Shown: positions 44,320 to 55,465 of the stretch, in pieces | Numbering within the stretch: position 1 is the first letter of the stretch | Layout: the number at the start of each line of letters is the position of its first letter | Source: Xylophilus rhododendri | GTDB lineage: Bacteria > Pseudomonadota > Gammaproteobacteria > Burkholderiales > Burkholderiaceae_C | DNA: 64,000 nt | Assembly (NCBI RefSeq): GCF_009906855.1 | Contig: NZ_CP047650.1 | Coordinates: forward strand, 868,001-932,000 | Direction: 5' to 3' | Program-made: the position numbers and the translations under genes | The notes under the pieces: model-generated | What the model was told of the DNA's origin: nothing | The model's input: only the letters and a program-made list of their open reading frames with translations | The model's database searches: none

Positions 44320-47300
44320 TGGATACGATCAAGGAACTGGAGCGCGAAATACGTGATGCGGAACAAGCCCAGCTGACCGATTCGCTGGATAAACGCGAAA
44401 CCACGGAGGATACGTTAATTGCCAAATTGCCGGTCGCGCATTTCACTTCGCCGACCATGGAAACAATTCTGGAAGAGTTGCTCCCTCGATATGAAGACGC
44501 TCACGGCACGCAGTTGACGGAAGCGCAAGCGTCGAATAGTTATCATAATCAGGTGGCCGAGACCATCAAAACCCAGATTCTCCAATACTTCAGGAATCCG
44601 ACGCCTGCAGCCGAGATAAATATCATCCGTTTCGTCAAGGCATCGGCCGGATTCAAGGCAGCATTTGGAAAAGACTCTTCATTTATATTCACCCCCTCAG
44701 GCCAGGCAGGACTTCCCGGAGAGCCGCCAAGGGCCATAAGTTATTCGCTGCGTTATTCCCTTTCGAACACGCTCACCAGCATTCTGTTCAACCCGATTTA
44801 CGACATCGTGCCCGGCACGTCACCGCAAATCGTGGGGCAAACGGGGGCTTCGGTTCAAAAAGTCGAGACCGACCTCTATAGCGTCCAGGTTGTCGCGAGT
44901 ATGTATTATGAAATCTCCAGTCCTGATGCTTTGACCGCCGCATCGGAACTCTTGGAAAAATGCGTGAAAACGGCTCTTGCCGATGAAATGATCGCCCGGA
45001 GAACGCCAGGAATTCCGCTGGTGCGTACCAGCAATTTCGCTTACACAGCGGAAGCGGATAAATATCATCCCGTGACAATCACGACAGTGGAGGAATACGA
45101 AAGGCTTCGCACAGCGTATGGTTTCGCGCCAAGGATATCGACGCGCGATGAACGTGCGCCACTGCCATTTATGGCGCGGATGCCATTCAGCTTGGCGGCG
45201 CAAGAACAACGGAAGATTTTCCTGCCGGTCAAAACCATGCTGGATCAATTTTTCGTGCTCTTTGCGGAGAAGGATTCATCCGGGCAGTCTACCGGTAAGA
45301 TAGTCAGATGGACGATCGAGTCCGCAGCAGAAAAGGTCTCGAAATATTTTCTAGATCCAATAAACGGATTGAAATTTTTCCTGACTTCAGTATCGGGGCC
45401 CCACACCATCCAATTCGCGGCTTTCAGCGACGACGCCGAACGGTATTTTTCCAGCATCCCGGGCATTTTCGGACTTTGCGAAGCCTTGGAGGAATGCCAG
45501 CAAACGGTACTCGAGAACGTGCAGGATTCTAAAATTGCCTGGAATGCTGCCGGAATTACCTCGGGGTCCAGGACGGAATTCATGCGGATTCGCGCGTATC
45601 GAATCTGGCTGTTGGCTAAGTACGCGTCGCTCGCGACCGAAGACTCAAGGGCCGGCTTCACGTTGGCCATGGGCAAATTCCTTTCGGATATCGCCGATGG
45701 CACCGGCCGCGGAGAGCTTATCAGGATGGCCCTCAGGGAGGTCAACCGCCTGTCTTTGCGCAACCAGCCTGAGCAATGGAAAATCGCCGAGCAGGCGGAT
45801 GCGAAGCTGGTCGAATTACGCACCAGCGTGAGAGAAATCAAGCTGCAGGATCATATTGAAAGCAGGCCGCAGATTGCGGACTTGCTGGGAAGGATCGGGC
45901 AGTTGAACTTTGAAAGCCTCACGAGTGCAGATCAGTTGATGAAGGCGCGGCAAATCAGCCAGCAAGTAGGGTCGGCGTTCATAGATGTGTTGATGACGAT
46001 CGTGACCAAAGGAGCACTGCTGCCCAATCTGGCGCAGAACACAGTAGAAGCCATCGACAACAATACGCTGGGTCTGATGAACTACCTGATTTCAGGATGC
46101 GTCGGTGAATTGGATGCGGTTATTAGCGCAATTCCTGCAGGCAAAAAATACCTCACGACCGAAGCGATCGAAAAGGTGATGTCAGAGATAGAAACCACTT
46201 TCTCGCAGAACGACAACAAGCTGGGAAATATTTCTCGAATATTCAGAAGCCATTTGATCGGCAATATCAAAACGATGTTTTGCGTGCCGGGATCGTTTTC
46301 ACCCGCGGGACTGATTTCCGCGATACCGCAAACGATTTTCAGTACCCTTAATGACATGATTTTCGCAGATATGATCAGCGCGAATATACAGGGGTACAAG
46401 ATTGCCTCCAGGGAGCACGTCAATGCCTTGCAACGAAAATATTTCAACAGCCTGGTCAGCAAAGGGCGGGAAGAATTAAAGGAAAACTTCAAGTGGGTCT
46501 ATTATTCTTTATGCAAGATCGGGAGCATTGAAGATCCGGCCTTCGTCAGGGAGAATCCGATTCTCTTTTTCAAGGAAAACTACCAGTCGCTCTTGCAGGA
46601 GTATGTTGCCTTGACCACGGGTGAAGCGCCCCAGCCCGAGTTCACCGGCCCCCTCAGCAGCATTAGATTCGCCCCGACCAATCTCACCCAGGCAGACGGG
46701 ACGCCGGCAGCACGGCAAAACGGCGCAGAAATAGGCAAGCGTGTACTCGTCGATGCCGCCGAAGTTCAAGACGTCAATGACACTTGGCTAGCGAAGCAGG
46801 GCGATGAAATATTCCTCCAGCAAATGCGGCAGCTGGATTTGATTCACGGGAGAAAATACGAGGAACTTTGCTACCTGCTTCCGCCGGGAGCAACACTCAC
46901 CGATCGGGATTTCTTCCACGTTTTAGGCCCGCTGGATCCCGAAGTGGAACAGCTGAAAAATACATTCAATGCGAAGCCCGACGGCAGTGGCGGCTATCCA
47001 GCCTATCACGAATTCATCAGGAAATTCAGCATCACGACTTACCGGGGCATTGTCCCGACACATGTAAGTTTTGAGATAACGCTCCCGACAAACAATATAG
47101 AAATCGCTCAGGAATTGACAGCGGATGAGCTGCAGAAGAACGATGAATTCATGCAGTTCATTTCCGACAAGAATACGCGGGCGGCAAAGTTTGTAGTCAT
47201 CAGGGATCAAGAAAGGCCGGACGGTACGCGCGAGCAGATGGTGGTCAGGAATACTCCGGGAAATTATAGGATATTTAACGTTCAAGTGAGTTACCAAGCG

Positions 47301-50300
47301 GTCTACGACGAACGACATGCCGGCATCAGGGACAAAATTGGCATTTTACCCCACTACAGTCCGCTGCATGCATTTGATCAGCATGCCAGCACGTATTGCG
47401 ATTTGCTGAATTACGGACAAGTTCTGCAGGAGGACAGCTTCCGGAGGATCACGGAAGTGACGGACACGGTCTTTGTGATCAACGCAAGATTCATGCACAA
47501 ACGCTATGAGCTGTATTATGACAACAACCGCAATCTGATCACGACAAGACCGGCGGGGACCCGCGTCTTCTCCTTGAAAGACGACGCTTTCACTGAGCAG
47601 GCCAGAAAGGATCATGCCGCCAGGAGGGGGCTGGGATTCTTCGCTACTCACCGCCATGTAGTACCGGTGCCGACTGCTTTCGGAAGGTTCAGGTCGTTCT
47701 CCAAGACACCGTTTATCTTTGCGACAAAAACTCCCTTGGCAGTTTCCACCCCGCTGCAGGCGCAGGATATAGCGGAATTTGAAGACTTGTTCAGGGCGGC
47801 CGAATACGTCGCATCCCATGCCAGGAACATTTATATGGGCCTGGGCGTGGTGAACGTCAAATTCGAGAACAGTGGCATAGCCGGATTGTCTGTGCCTTAT
47901 ATAGAGAAGCTTGCCCCTGGAAGTTCGATTGGCCAGACTACCCTCAATGTCAATCACCGGTTCTTCGCCCAGCTGGACCATGACCTGGCCACTGCCAATG
48001 CCTTAAGATCGGAGGCCAGAACGCTTAAAAACACACTGGATGTCTATTCCAGGCACAGACCCCCGCAAGCGCTTCTGGATATTTACAGGCAGCACCTGGA
48101 TGCGCAGTTCCATGTACTGCTCTCGGCTCTCCCCGAATGGGCGAGGACGCCAGCGGACTCACGCTTCGAGCAGGTCGTCGACACCGTGTTCGCCCCCTTG
48201 GCGCCTTTCGTCGACAGCTATCGATTGAAGCATCGGCTGAACGATCTGGAAATATCGCGGATCAGGGCGGCCGCGCCGGGCAATCCTGCAGCGGCGAGTC
48301 CGGTCGATCTTCTGATCGACAAAAACATCCTTCAGGTAGCGAGAAGCAATCCTTCCTACTTGATGGAATGCCTGGCGAACTTCGATGCAAGAGTCGCGCA
48401 GATTTTCGAGATCAAAAGAAATCATCAGCGGGCCGGGACGATAAGGCATGAAGCAGACCATGCCGCCAATTTGGACAGTGCGCAGGTCGGCGCGCAGGAT
48501 GCAGATTCGGTGCAGCAGGAAAGAGTATTCTACTCACTGGTCAAGAACTTGATATCGGCCTCCACAGGAGTGGAAATGAGCGAAGTGCTGGGCCTCAGCA
48601 GGCACCAGGCCATTATCAGGTTTTACGGCACATTCGTCTACGACCAGGCTTACCCCGAACGATTCGGCTACACCGCGACTGATGACATCATCGCAGAGCA
48701 GTCGTCGGTCACCGGTGAAATTTGGGAGCGCCTTAAAGTAGTGAGCCGTGATCAGCCGGCCGAGTATCTCCACGTGATGGACCAAATCGCCCGTTCTCTG
48801 CTCATGGACGTGTCGGCAGGTGGTTTTGCGACGATGAAAGCTGTTTTTGATGTTGCCACCCGCCATGTGACCAGTGGGGATCGCCACGAACTGGCGGATA
48901 CCTCATACGACTTTGTTTCCAGGCGAACGCAGCGCGCGGCACAAAATCTTCAGGATTTTGCTCATGGACTGCTCATGCAAATCAAGGCGCTGGCTACCAC
49001 GAAAAAGGATTACGTCCGCGTTTTGAGGAGCCTGAATGTGATTCAGAATGATTATTCAACCGAATGGCATCAGATGAAGTTGTTTGCCGATGCGTTCCAC
49101 ATGTCCCCCGTCAATCAAATTGACCTCGATCTTACAAGCTGCTATCGGGAAGTGAGGATGTATTTCAATCCAGACGAGTTTCCAGTCACTTCCGTGCCGA
49201 CCCGAATTAATGGCAGGGCTTTTATTACACTTCACCGGAAAGATACAGCTCAGCCCATTTACACCGTTGCATTCGGGCTTTATGTCGAGAAAAACACCCG
49301 GACCAACGAAAACATCATGAAGCTTGTCGACCCCCTCGCCGTTGCTCCCAATGCCCTGAGAGCCGTGATCAGAGAAACGGCGCGATATACCGGCTGGCCC
49401 AGCTTTCCGGCGCTGGTGGGATCGGTGAAGCATTTTCCAGATTTGGCCGGCACGGTAGCGAATTTCGCGACAGCCGTGGCGGGCAAGACAATGGATGAAC
49501 GCGCCTTCTCCGGTCTGTTCGAATCCAGCCTTGTGGATATGGCCCATCATCGTCCGATGGGCCCTCGAGACGTGGCGGCAGCCCTCAATCCTAGTGACAT
49601 GCGGACATTCTATGATTTCACCTTGCTTGACGCAGAAGGCGAAGGCGCCCCCGTGCAAGACGTCAATCGGGCCGGTGGCGTGAAATATCTGTGGGCGCGT
49701 GAGACTTATGGCGTCCCGCGTACTTTCAAGGCGCGGCCCAAGCGCGACAGTGGCGGCCCGACGGATCGCGCAATCACGCCGCTACTGGTGAAGCTGGAAT
49801 ACAGAATTCCCAATTCGACGGAGGTGGGCAACATCACGTTCGTTGCCGCGGATATCTATAATCAGCCGGCATTTTACGGCTTCCACCCGAGCACTCATTT
49901 CACCAAAATACAGGCGCTTCAGCTCCTCTCCAGCCTGGCCCATGTCAAGGCGGACGCCTTTGTCGGCATCACGCAGTTGAAAACCGGCGAAAAAGCCTAT
50001 CAGGATTTCATGTCTGCATGGAATGCGCGCCAAGCCGCATTCAAGGCCAAGCTTTCCACCATCAGCAAGATTGGAATGTATGCAACTTTCATGGAGAGTC
50101 TGAAGGCGGATTGCGATGTCTACTTTCCGCTGGGCAGCGTTTCATGGCGTTCGTTTCCAAGCAGAACCGATGGCAATATCGATAAGGTTCTCACCGTCAT
50201 GCGGGCGTTGGAATTCAAGAAAGGAGCGGCGCAACGCCCTGACGGTGCACCCTATGTGGTGCTGACCGATCTCTGTAATGTCATCGACGTCAATTTCTAC

Positions 50301-52205
50301 AGGTTTCGGACGGATGCTTCGGCGCTCGACATGCTGTACGAACTCAGCTCCATAGAATTGAGCAGGAACGGCTGCGCCGTCATTTCGGGAGCCACCGAAC
50401 TGGATCTGTTGGAAAAAATCGAGATTTATTGCAGGGGCGTTCAATGCAACGCTGTGGAGGAAGAGAAGTATGCAAAACCTGACGATTCCAGAAGCAGTTA
50501 TAACAAACATACGGTCCGAGAACTGAGAAAGCAATACAGCTACTTCCTGGGCTATGTCGGCAGATTTGGCAGTGACTTGGACGTGGGATTTCACTTCAAC
50601 GTGGTCAGACCTGTCATGCAAGCGATGGAAAGAGGACGCGATACCGCGGTGTCTCTTGCGGAGGAAATCACCGACAGCATGCTAGGCCTGCTGCAGCCGC
50701 AATACCAGAACAATCCGGCCGATCGCCGCGCGTTTATGTATGCCGGCATCAAGCTGTGTCTGGAAAATGGGCAACCCGCATCGTTGGCGAAGTTCTTGAA
50801 CAATGCGGTGTTCAGCGATCTGGGGCTTGCGGAAATTGCCGGCGGTGAGTGGAACGTACTGGTTTCCTGGATTCGCCAGGAGATCCGTTTTCAATACAGC
50901 GGCCCTGGCTTGTTCACCAGAACAATCTCCCTCGCCGGCCTGGCATCCGGTTTTTCGGTCGACGAGAAATTTCATTTCCTTCGAGCTGTTGAAGAGAGCC
51001 ACGCATTGAAAGGGCACAAGCTGATTCTGGAAGATAAGACAGACGAGGAGTTGACTTACACTTTCATTCCCGCCAACTCAGCCCAATACAGCGAACGTTT
51101 CAAAATCAGTTCAAAACTGAAGGCGAGCCTGGACAGCATGCCGCTGGAGGCGGGTTCCAAGGGCTACGTGATGCCAAAACTGGACCACAGCAGATCTTCC
51201 GCACAGAACAAGAATGACTACGAGAATTTGAAGATCAGATTCGAGCTGGACAAGCTGAACAGCTATGGCATGAACCGTTACCTGCAAGCCAGGGAACCCA
51301 GCGCCAGCGACATGGAAATGAATGTGAAAATATTCAGCCAGTGGTTGCCGAGCAGTGAACTCGCGCGGCTCCTCTCACAGGCTTCTCCGCAGGCAGCGGA
51401 AGAGGATGGCATTTTCCAATACTATGCAGCAGACATGCATGCGGATATTCTCCAGATGAGTGAGGCGGTTATTGCCTTGCCTCAGGATCTGCGCGGGACA
51501 GTGCATGCCGCGCGTGTCGCGCTGCGACACCTGATGGACACTTATTTCACGGTGGCCACAGACGCCCAACGATTCAGCATCATCAAACGTTTGATTCAGG
51601 GAAGACAGGCCAAGCCGCTGGTTTACATCCTCGAACAGACGGTGACCTCCAAATTCGATGAAATAGAGATGCTGGCCGCCCAGCTTGGCGGGGCCAAAAT
51701 TGGTTTCGAGGTTGCCGCTGGGGGTTCACTGGATAATTGGAGCTATGTTTTCCGTTATCTGCAGGCTTTGCTGCCACTGCCGGAGGAGCGCCGGTTTCTT
51801 TGGGATCGTCTGCAAGACGCTTTCAAGCTGCACCGCTTGCAGCTGGCCGATGAAATTAATTATGCCGAAGGCAGCATTCGCCTGACATACGACAGCACCA
51901 TTTATCCCGAGCTGGCACAGTTCAGGTTTGCCGATCTCGAGGAGTTCGTCTCCCGCCTCCCCCAAGGCACCAGCTATCGTATAGGATTCAAGGCGCGGCA
52001 AACGGCCCCCGGGCAGCTTCCGCGCAGTGTATTCGACGTGGATGAGTCGAAAATCGACCAGGGCCCTTACAGCAAGGCCAATAAAGTCCTGGCGTATTTC
52101 AACAATGTGTTGTCAGGGCCCCAGGTTGAATATGTGGCCGTGTATTTCACACGGCTTCTGGAGATGAAAAACCATGCTCAAGGTTCCGGGCAGGCCTTGA
52201 ATTAA
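44271..52205 (+). CDS. Giant candidate type III effector 3, main C-terminal part with HExxH motif
   Basis: The main 2644-residue part of the second giant, homologous throughout to residues about 600-3247 of gene 2. Homology starts upstream of the ATG at 44271, near 44207, so that Met is internal; no clear ribosome site precedes it. Shared marks are FCVPGS with IPQTIFSTLND, HEADH at 1393-1397 followed 20 residues later by Glu in QERVFYSLV (HExxH-x19-E), DTSYDFVSRRTQ, CYREVRMYFNPDEFP, and basic sites KR (41-42), GKR (822-824) and RPKR (1822-1825) at places equivalent to gene 2. The C-terminus lacks the Lys/Arg tail of gene 2. With the missing base restored the whole protein is about 3300 residues. 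Confidence 0.82.
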   Translation: MQQDHFNAITGFEKPLMDTIKELEREIRDAEQAQLTDSLDKRETTEDTLIAKLPVAHFTSPTMETILEELLPRYEDAHGTQLTEAQASNSYHNQVAETIKTQILQYFRNPTPAAEINIIRFVKASAGFKAAFGKDSSFIFTPSGQAGLPGEPPRAISYSLRYSLSNTLTSILFNPIYDIVPGTSPQIVGQTGASVQKVETDLYSVQVVASMYYEISSPDALTAASELLEKCVKTALADEMIARRTPGIPLVRTSNFAYTAEADKYHPVTITTVEEYERLRTAYGFAPRISTRDERAPLPFMARMPFSLAAQEQRKIFLPVKTMLDQFFVLFAEKDSSGQSTGKIVRWTIESAAEKVSKYFLDPINGLKFFLTSVSGPHTIQFAAFSDDAERYFSSIPGIFGLCEALEECQQTVLENVQDSKIAWNAAGITSGSRTEFMRIRAYRIWLLAKYASLATEDSRAGFTLAMGKFLSDIADGTGRGELIRMALREVNRLSLRNQPEQWKIAEQADAKLVELRTSVREIKLQDHIESRPQIADLLGRIGQLNFESLTSADQLMKARQISQQVGSAFIDVLMTIVTKGALLPNLAQNTVEAIDNNTLGLMNYLISGCVGELDAVISAIPAGKKYLTTEAIEKVMSEIETTFSQNDNKLGNISRIFRSHLIGNIKTMFCVPGSFSPAGLISAIPQTIFSTLNDMIFADMISANIQGYKIASREHVNALQRKYFNSLVSKGREELKENFKWVYYSLCKIGSIEDPAFVRENPILFFKENYQSLLQEYVALTTGEAPQPEFTGPLSSIRFAPTNLTQADGTPAARQNGAEIGKRVLVDAAEVQDVNDTWLAKQGDEIFLQQMRQLDLIHGRKYEELCYLLPPGATLTDRDFFHVLGPLDPEVEQLKNTFNAKPDGSGGYPAYHEFIRKFSITTYRGIVPTHVSFEITLPTNNIEIAQELTADELQKNDEFMQFISDKNTRAAKFVVIRDQERPDGTREQMVVRNTPGNYRIFNVQVSYQAVYDERHAGIRDKIGILPHYSPLHAFDQHASTYCDLLNYGQVLQEDSFRRITEVTDTVFVINARFMHKRYELYYDNNRNLITTRPAGTRVFSLKDDAFTEQARKDHAARRGLGFFATHRHVVPVPTAFGRFRSFSKTPFIFATKTPLAVSTPLQAQDIAEFEDLFRAAEYVASHARNIYMGLGVVNVKFENSGIAGLSVPYIEKLAPGSSIGQTTLNVNHRFFAQLDHDLATANALRSEARTLKNTLDVYSRHRPPQALLDIYRQHLDAQFHVLLSALPEWARTPADSRFEQVVDTVFAPLAPFVDSYRLKHRLNDLEISRIRAAAPGNPAAASPVDLLIDKNILQVARSNPSYLMECLANFDARVAQIFEIKRNHQRAGTIRHEADHAANLDSAQVGAQDADSVQQERVFYSLVKNLISASTGVEMSEVLGLSRHQAIIRFYGTFVYDQAYPERFGYTATDDIIAEQSSVTGEIWERLKVVSRDQPAEYLHVMDQIARSLLMDVSAGGFATMKAVFDVATRHVTSGDRHELADTSYDFVSRRTQRAAQNLQDFAHGLLMQIKALATTKKDYVRVLRSLNVIQNDYSTEWHQMKLFADAFHMSPVNQIDLDLTSCYREVRMYFNPDEFPVTSVPTRINGRAFITLHRKDTAQPIYTVAFGLYVEKNTRTNENIMKLVDPLAVAPNALRAVIRETARYTGWPSFPALVGSVKHFPDLAGTVANFATAVAGKTMDERAFSGLFESSLVDMAHHRPMGPRDVAAALNPSDMRTFYDFTLLDAEGEGAPVQDVNRAGGVKYLWARETYGVPRTFKARPKRDSGGPTDRAITPLLVKLEYRIPNSTEVGNITFVAADIYNQPAFYGFHPSTHFTKIQALQLLSSLAHVKADAFVGITQLKTGEKAYQDFMSAWNARQAAFKAKLSTISKIGMYATFMESLKADCDVYFPLGSVSWRSFPSRTDGNIDKVLTVMRALEFKKGAAQRPDGAPYVVLTDLCNVIDVNFYRFRTDASALDMLYELSSIELSRNGCAVISGATELDLLEKIEIYCRGVQCNAVEEEKYAKPDDSRSSYNKHTVRELRKQYSYFLGYVGRFGSDLDVGFHFNVVRPVMQAMERGRDTAVSLAEEITDSMLGLLQPQYQNNPADRRAFMYAGIKLCLENGQPASLAKFLNNAVFSDLGLAEIAGGEWNVLVSWIRQEIRFQYSGPGLFTRTISLAGLASGFSVDEKFHFLRAVEESHALKGHKLILEDKTDEELTYTFIPANSAQYSERFKISSKLKASLDSMPLEAGSKGYVMPKLDHSRSSAQNKNDYENLKIRFELDKLNSYGMNRYLQAREPSASDMEMNVKIFSQWLPSSELARLLSQASPQAAEEDGIFQYYAADMHADILQMSEAVIALPQDLRGTVHAARVALRHLMDTYFTVATDAQRFSIIKRLIQGRQAKPLVYILEQTVTSKFDEIEMLAAQLGGAKIGFEVAAGGSLDNWSYVFRYLQALLPLPEERRFLWDRLQDAFKLHRLQLADEINYAEGSIRLTYDSTIYPELAQFRFADLEEFVSRLPQGTSYRIGFKARQTAPGQLPRSVFDVDESKIDQGPYSKANKVLAYFNNVLSGPQVEYVAVYFTRLLEMKNHAQGSGQALN

Positions 52206-54062
<1,857 letters not shown>

Positions 54063-54100
54063 AGACAACCTTGCTGTAGCGCTTGCCAGCGAGCCGAAAA

Positions 54101-54116
54101 CTGTTTAAAAATACAG
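54101..54116. promoter_or_regulatory. LexA (SOS) box
   Basis: CTGTTTAAAAATACAG fits CTGT-N8-ACAG, the SOS operator. It lies 39 bp before the lexA start, so lexA controls itself, and may also touch the divergent asparaginase promoter. Confidence 0.9.
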
Positions 54117-54154
54117 GCACTGGATATCCAGACAGCCCACCCTCAGGAGAGGCC

Positions 54155-54841
54155 ATGATCGATACACCCGTCCTGCCCGTCAAACTCACCGCGCGCCAGC
54201 AGCAGATCCTGGAACTGATCCAGAACGCCATCGCCCGCACCGGTGCGCCGCCGACCCGTGCCGAGATCGCCAACGAGCTCGGCTTCAAGTCGGCCAACGC
54301 GGCCGAAGAGCATTTGCAGGCGCTGGCACGCAAGGGCGCGATCGAACTGGTCAGCGGTACTTCGCGCGGCATCCGGCTGAAGCACGGGCAGATGCACCAG
54401 GCGGGCGCCGGTCGCGCCCATCAGCTGATGCTGGCGATTCCCGGCCTGGCGCAGCTGGCCTTGCCGCTGGTCGGCCGGGTGGCGGCCGGTTCGCCGATTC
54501 TCGCCCAGGAGCATGTGGACCAGACCTACCACGTCGAAGGCAGCCTGTTCCAGCACCGGCCCGATTACCTGCTGAAGGTGCGCGGCATGTCGATGCGCGA
54601 CGCCGGCATCATGGATGGCGACCTGCTGGCGGTGCAGTCCACCCGCGAGGCACGCAATGGCCAGATCGTGGTGGCGCGGCTGGGCGAGGAGGTGACGGTC
54701 AAGCGTTTCCAGCGTACGCCCCACGGCATCGAGCTGCATGCCGAGAACCCCGACTACCCCACCATCATGGTGGCGCCGGACGAGCCCTTCGAGATCGAAG
54801 GCCTGGCTGTCGGGCTGATCCGCAACACCATGCTCATGTAG
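54155..54841 (+). CDS. lexA: LexA repressor
   Basis: A 228-residue SOS repressor. The winged helix-turn-helix is at residues 1-75 ([23 protein letters not shown]); cleavage occurs at Ala111-Gly112 in VGRVAAGSP, and the catalytic Ser146 (GMSMRDAGI) and Lys183 (EEVTVKRF) are present. The ATG at 54155 has AGGAGAGG before it. An SOS box lies in its own promoter. Confidence 0.96.
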   Translation: MIDTPVLPVKLTARQQQILELIQNAIARTGAPPTRAEIANELGFKSANAAEEHLQALARKGAIELVSGTSRGIRLKHGQMHQAGAGRAHQLMLAIPGLAQLALPLVGRVAAGSPILAQEHVDQTYHVEGSLFQHRPDYLLKVRGMSMRDAGIMDGDLLAVQSTREARNGQIVVARLGEEVTVKRFQRTPHGIELHAENPDYPTIMVAPDEPFEIEGLAVGLIRNTMLM

Positions 54842-54989
54842 CCATTCGCCGCAGCGTCAGGTGGCGGGCGTTCGGCTGGGGCCTGGGTTCGACCAGGCCT
54901 GGCGGCAACCCTCGCGCTGCGGTTTCTCAACGTGAATCCTGCCTGGACCGATCGATGGATACGACGTCCTGTCACCAAGGAGTTTTCAC

Positions 54990-55352
54990 ATGGCATCCAC
55001 CACCGCTTTCTCGCGCGGCCCGGCCGCTTCTTCCAACGTCAACGTCAACGGCAACGGCGGTTCCTGGCTGGCGCCACTGGCCGGCTGGGTGCAGCGCAGG
55101 GTGTTGCCGCGCAAGGCGCAGGCGCAGGCACATCCGGCCATGCAGGCCAAGCCGCATGCGGTGCCCATCGTGGTCACGCCCAGCCGGCCACGGCCGCCGC
55201 TGCGGGTGCTGCGGGTGGCCGACGGCGCCTCGCGCCAGGACGCGGGCCGCATGGTGATCTCGGGCCGGCTGGCCGATGTCTGCGCCGAACTCGATCGCCT
55301 GGCCGCATGGGAGTCCGCCCGTTCGGTGGAGCGGCGGCAGAAGATCAACTAA
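54990..55352 (+). CDS. Hypothetical protein, 120 residues
   Basis: The protein starts MASTTAFSRGPAASSNVNVNG, then a basic Pro-rich middle (RRVLPRKAQAQAHPAMQ) and a more ordered C-terminus (GRMVISGRLADVCAELDRLAAWE) that looks like a helix pair. A ribosome site AAGGAG lies before the ATG at 54990. It stands 148 bp after lexA and no family was recognised. The ribosome site and GC-rich third positions support a real gene. Confidence 0.6.
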   Translation: MASTTAFSRGPAASSNVNVNGNGGSWLAPLAGWVQRRVLPRKAQAQAHPAMQAKPHAVPIVVTPSRPRPPLRVLRVADGASRQDAGRMVISGRLADVCAELDRLAAWESARSVERRQKIN

Positions 55353-55465
55353 AGCTCAAGCAAAGCGCCGCCAACGGCCCCATGGCGGGGCCTCCTAACC
55401 TGCGCTCACGTTTTTGCTGGCGTGCCCGGCCCGATCTCGCACATCGGCAAGGCACAATCGCAAAG

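Noticed and set aside
32240..52205. SKWP/HEAT-type or AvrE-type giant effector family
   Set aside because: No SKWP-like repeat array and no AvrE WxxxE or C-terminal ER-retention-like motif could be seen; the lengths also differ.
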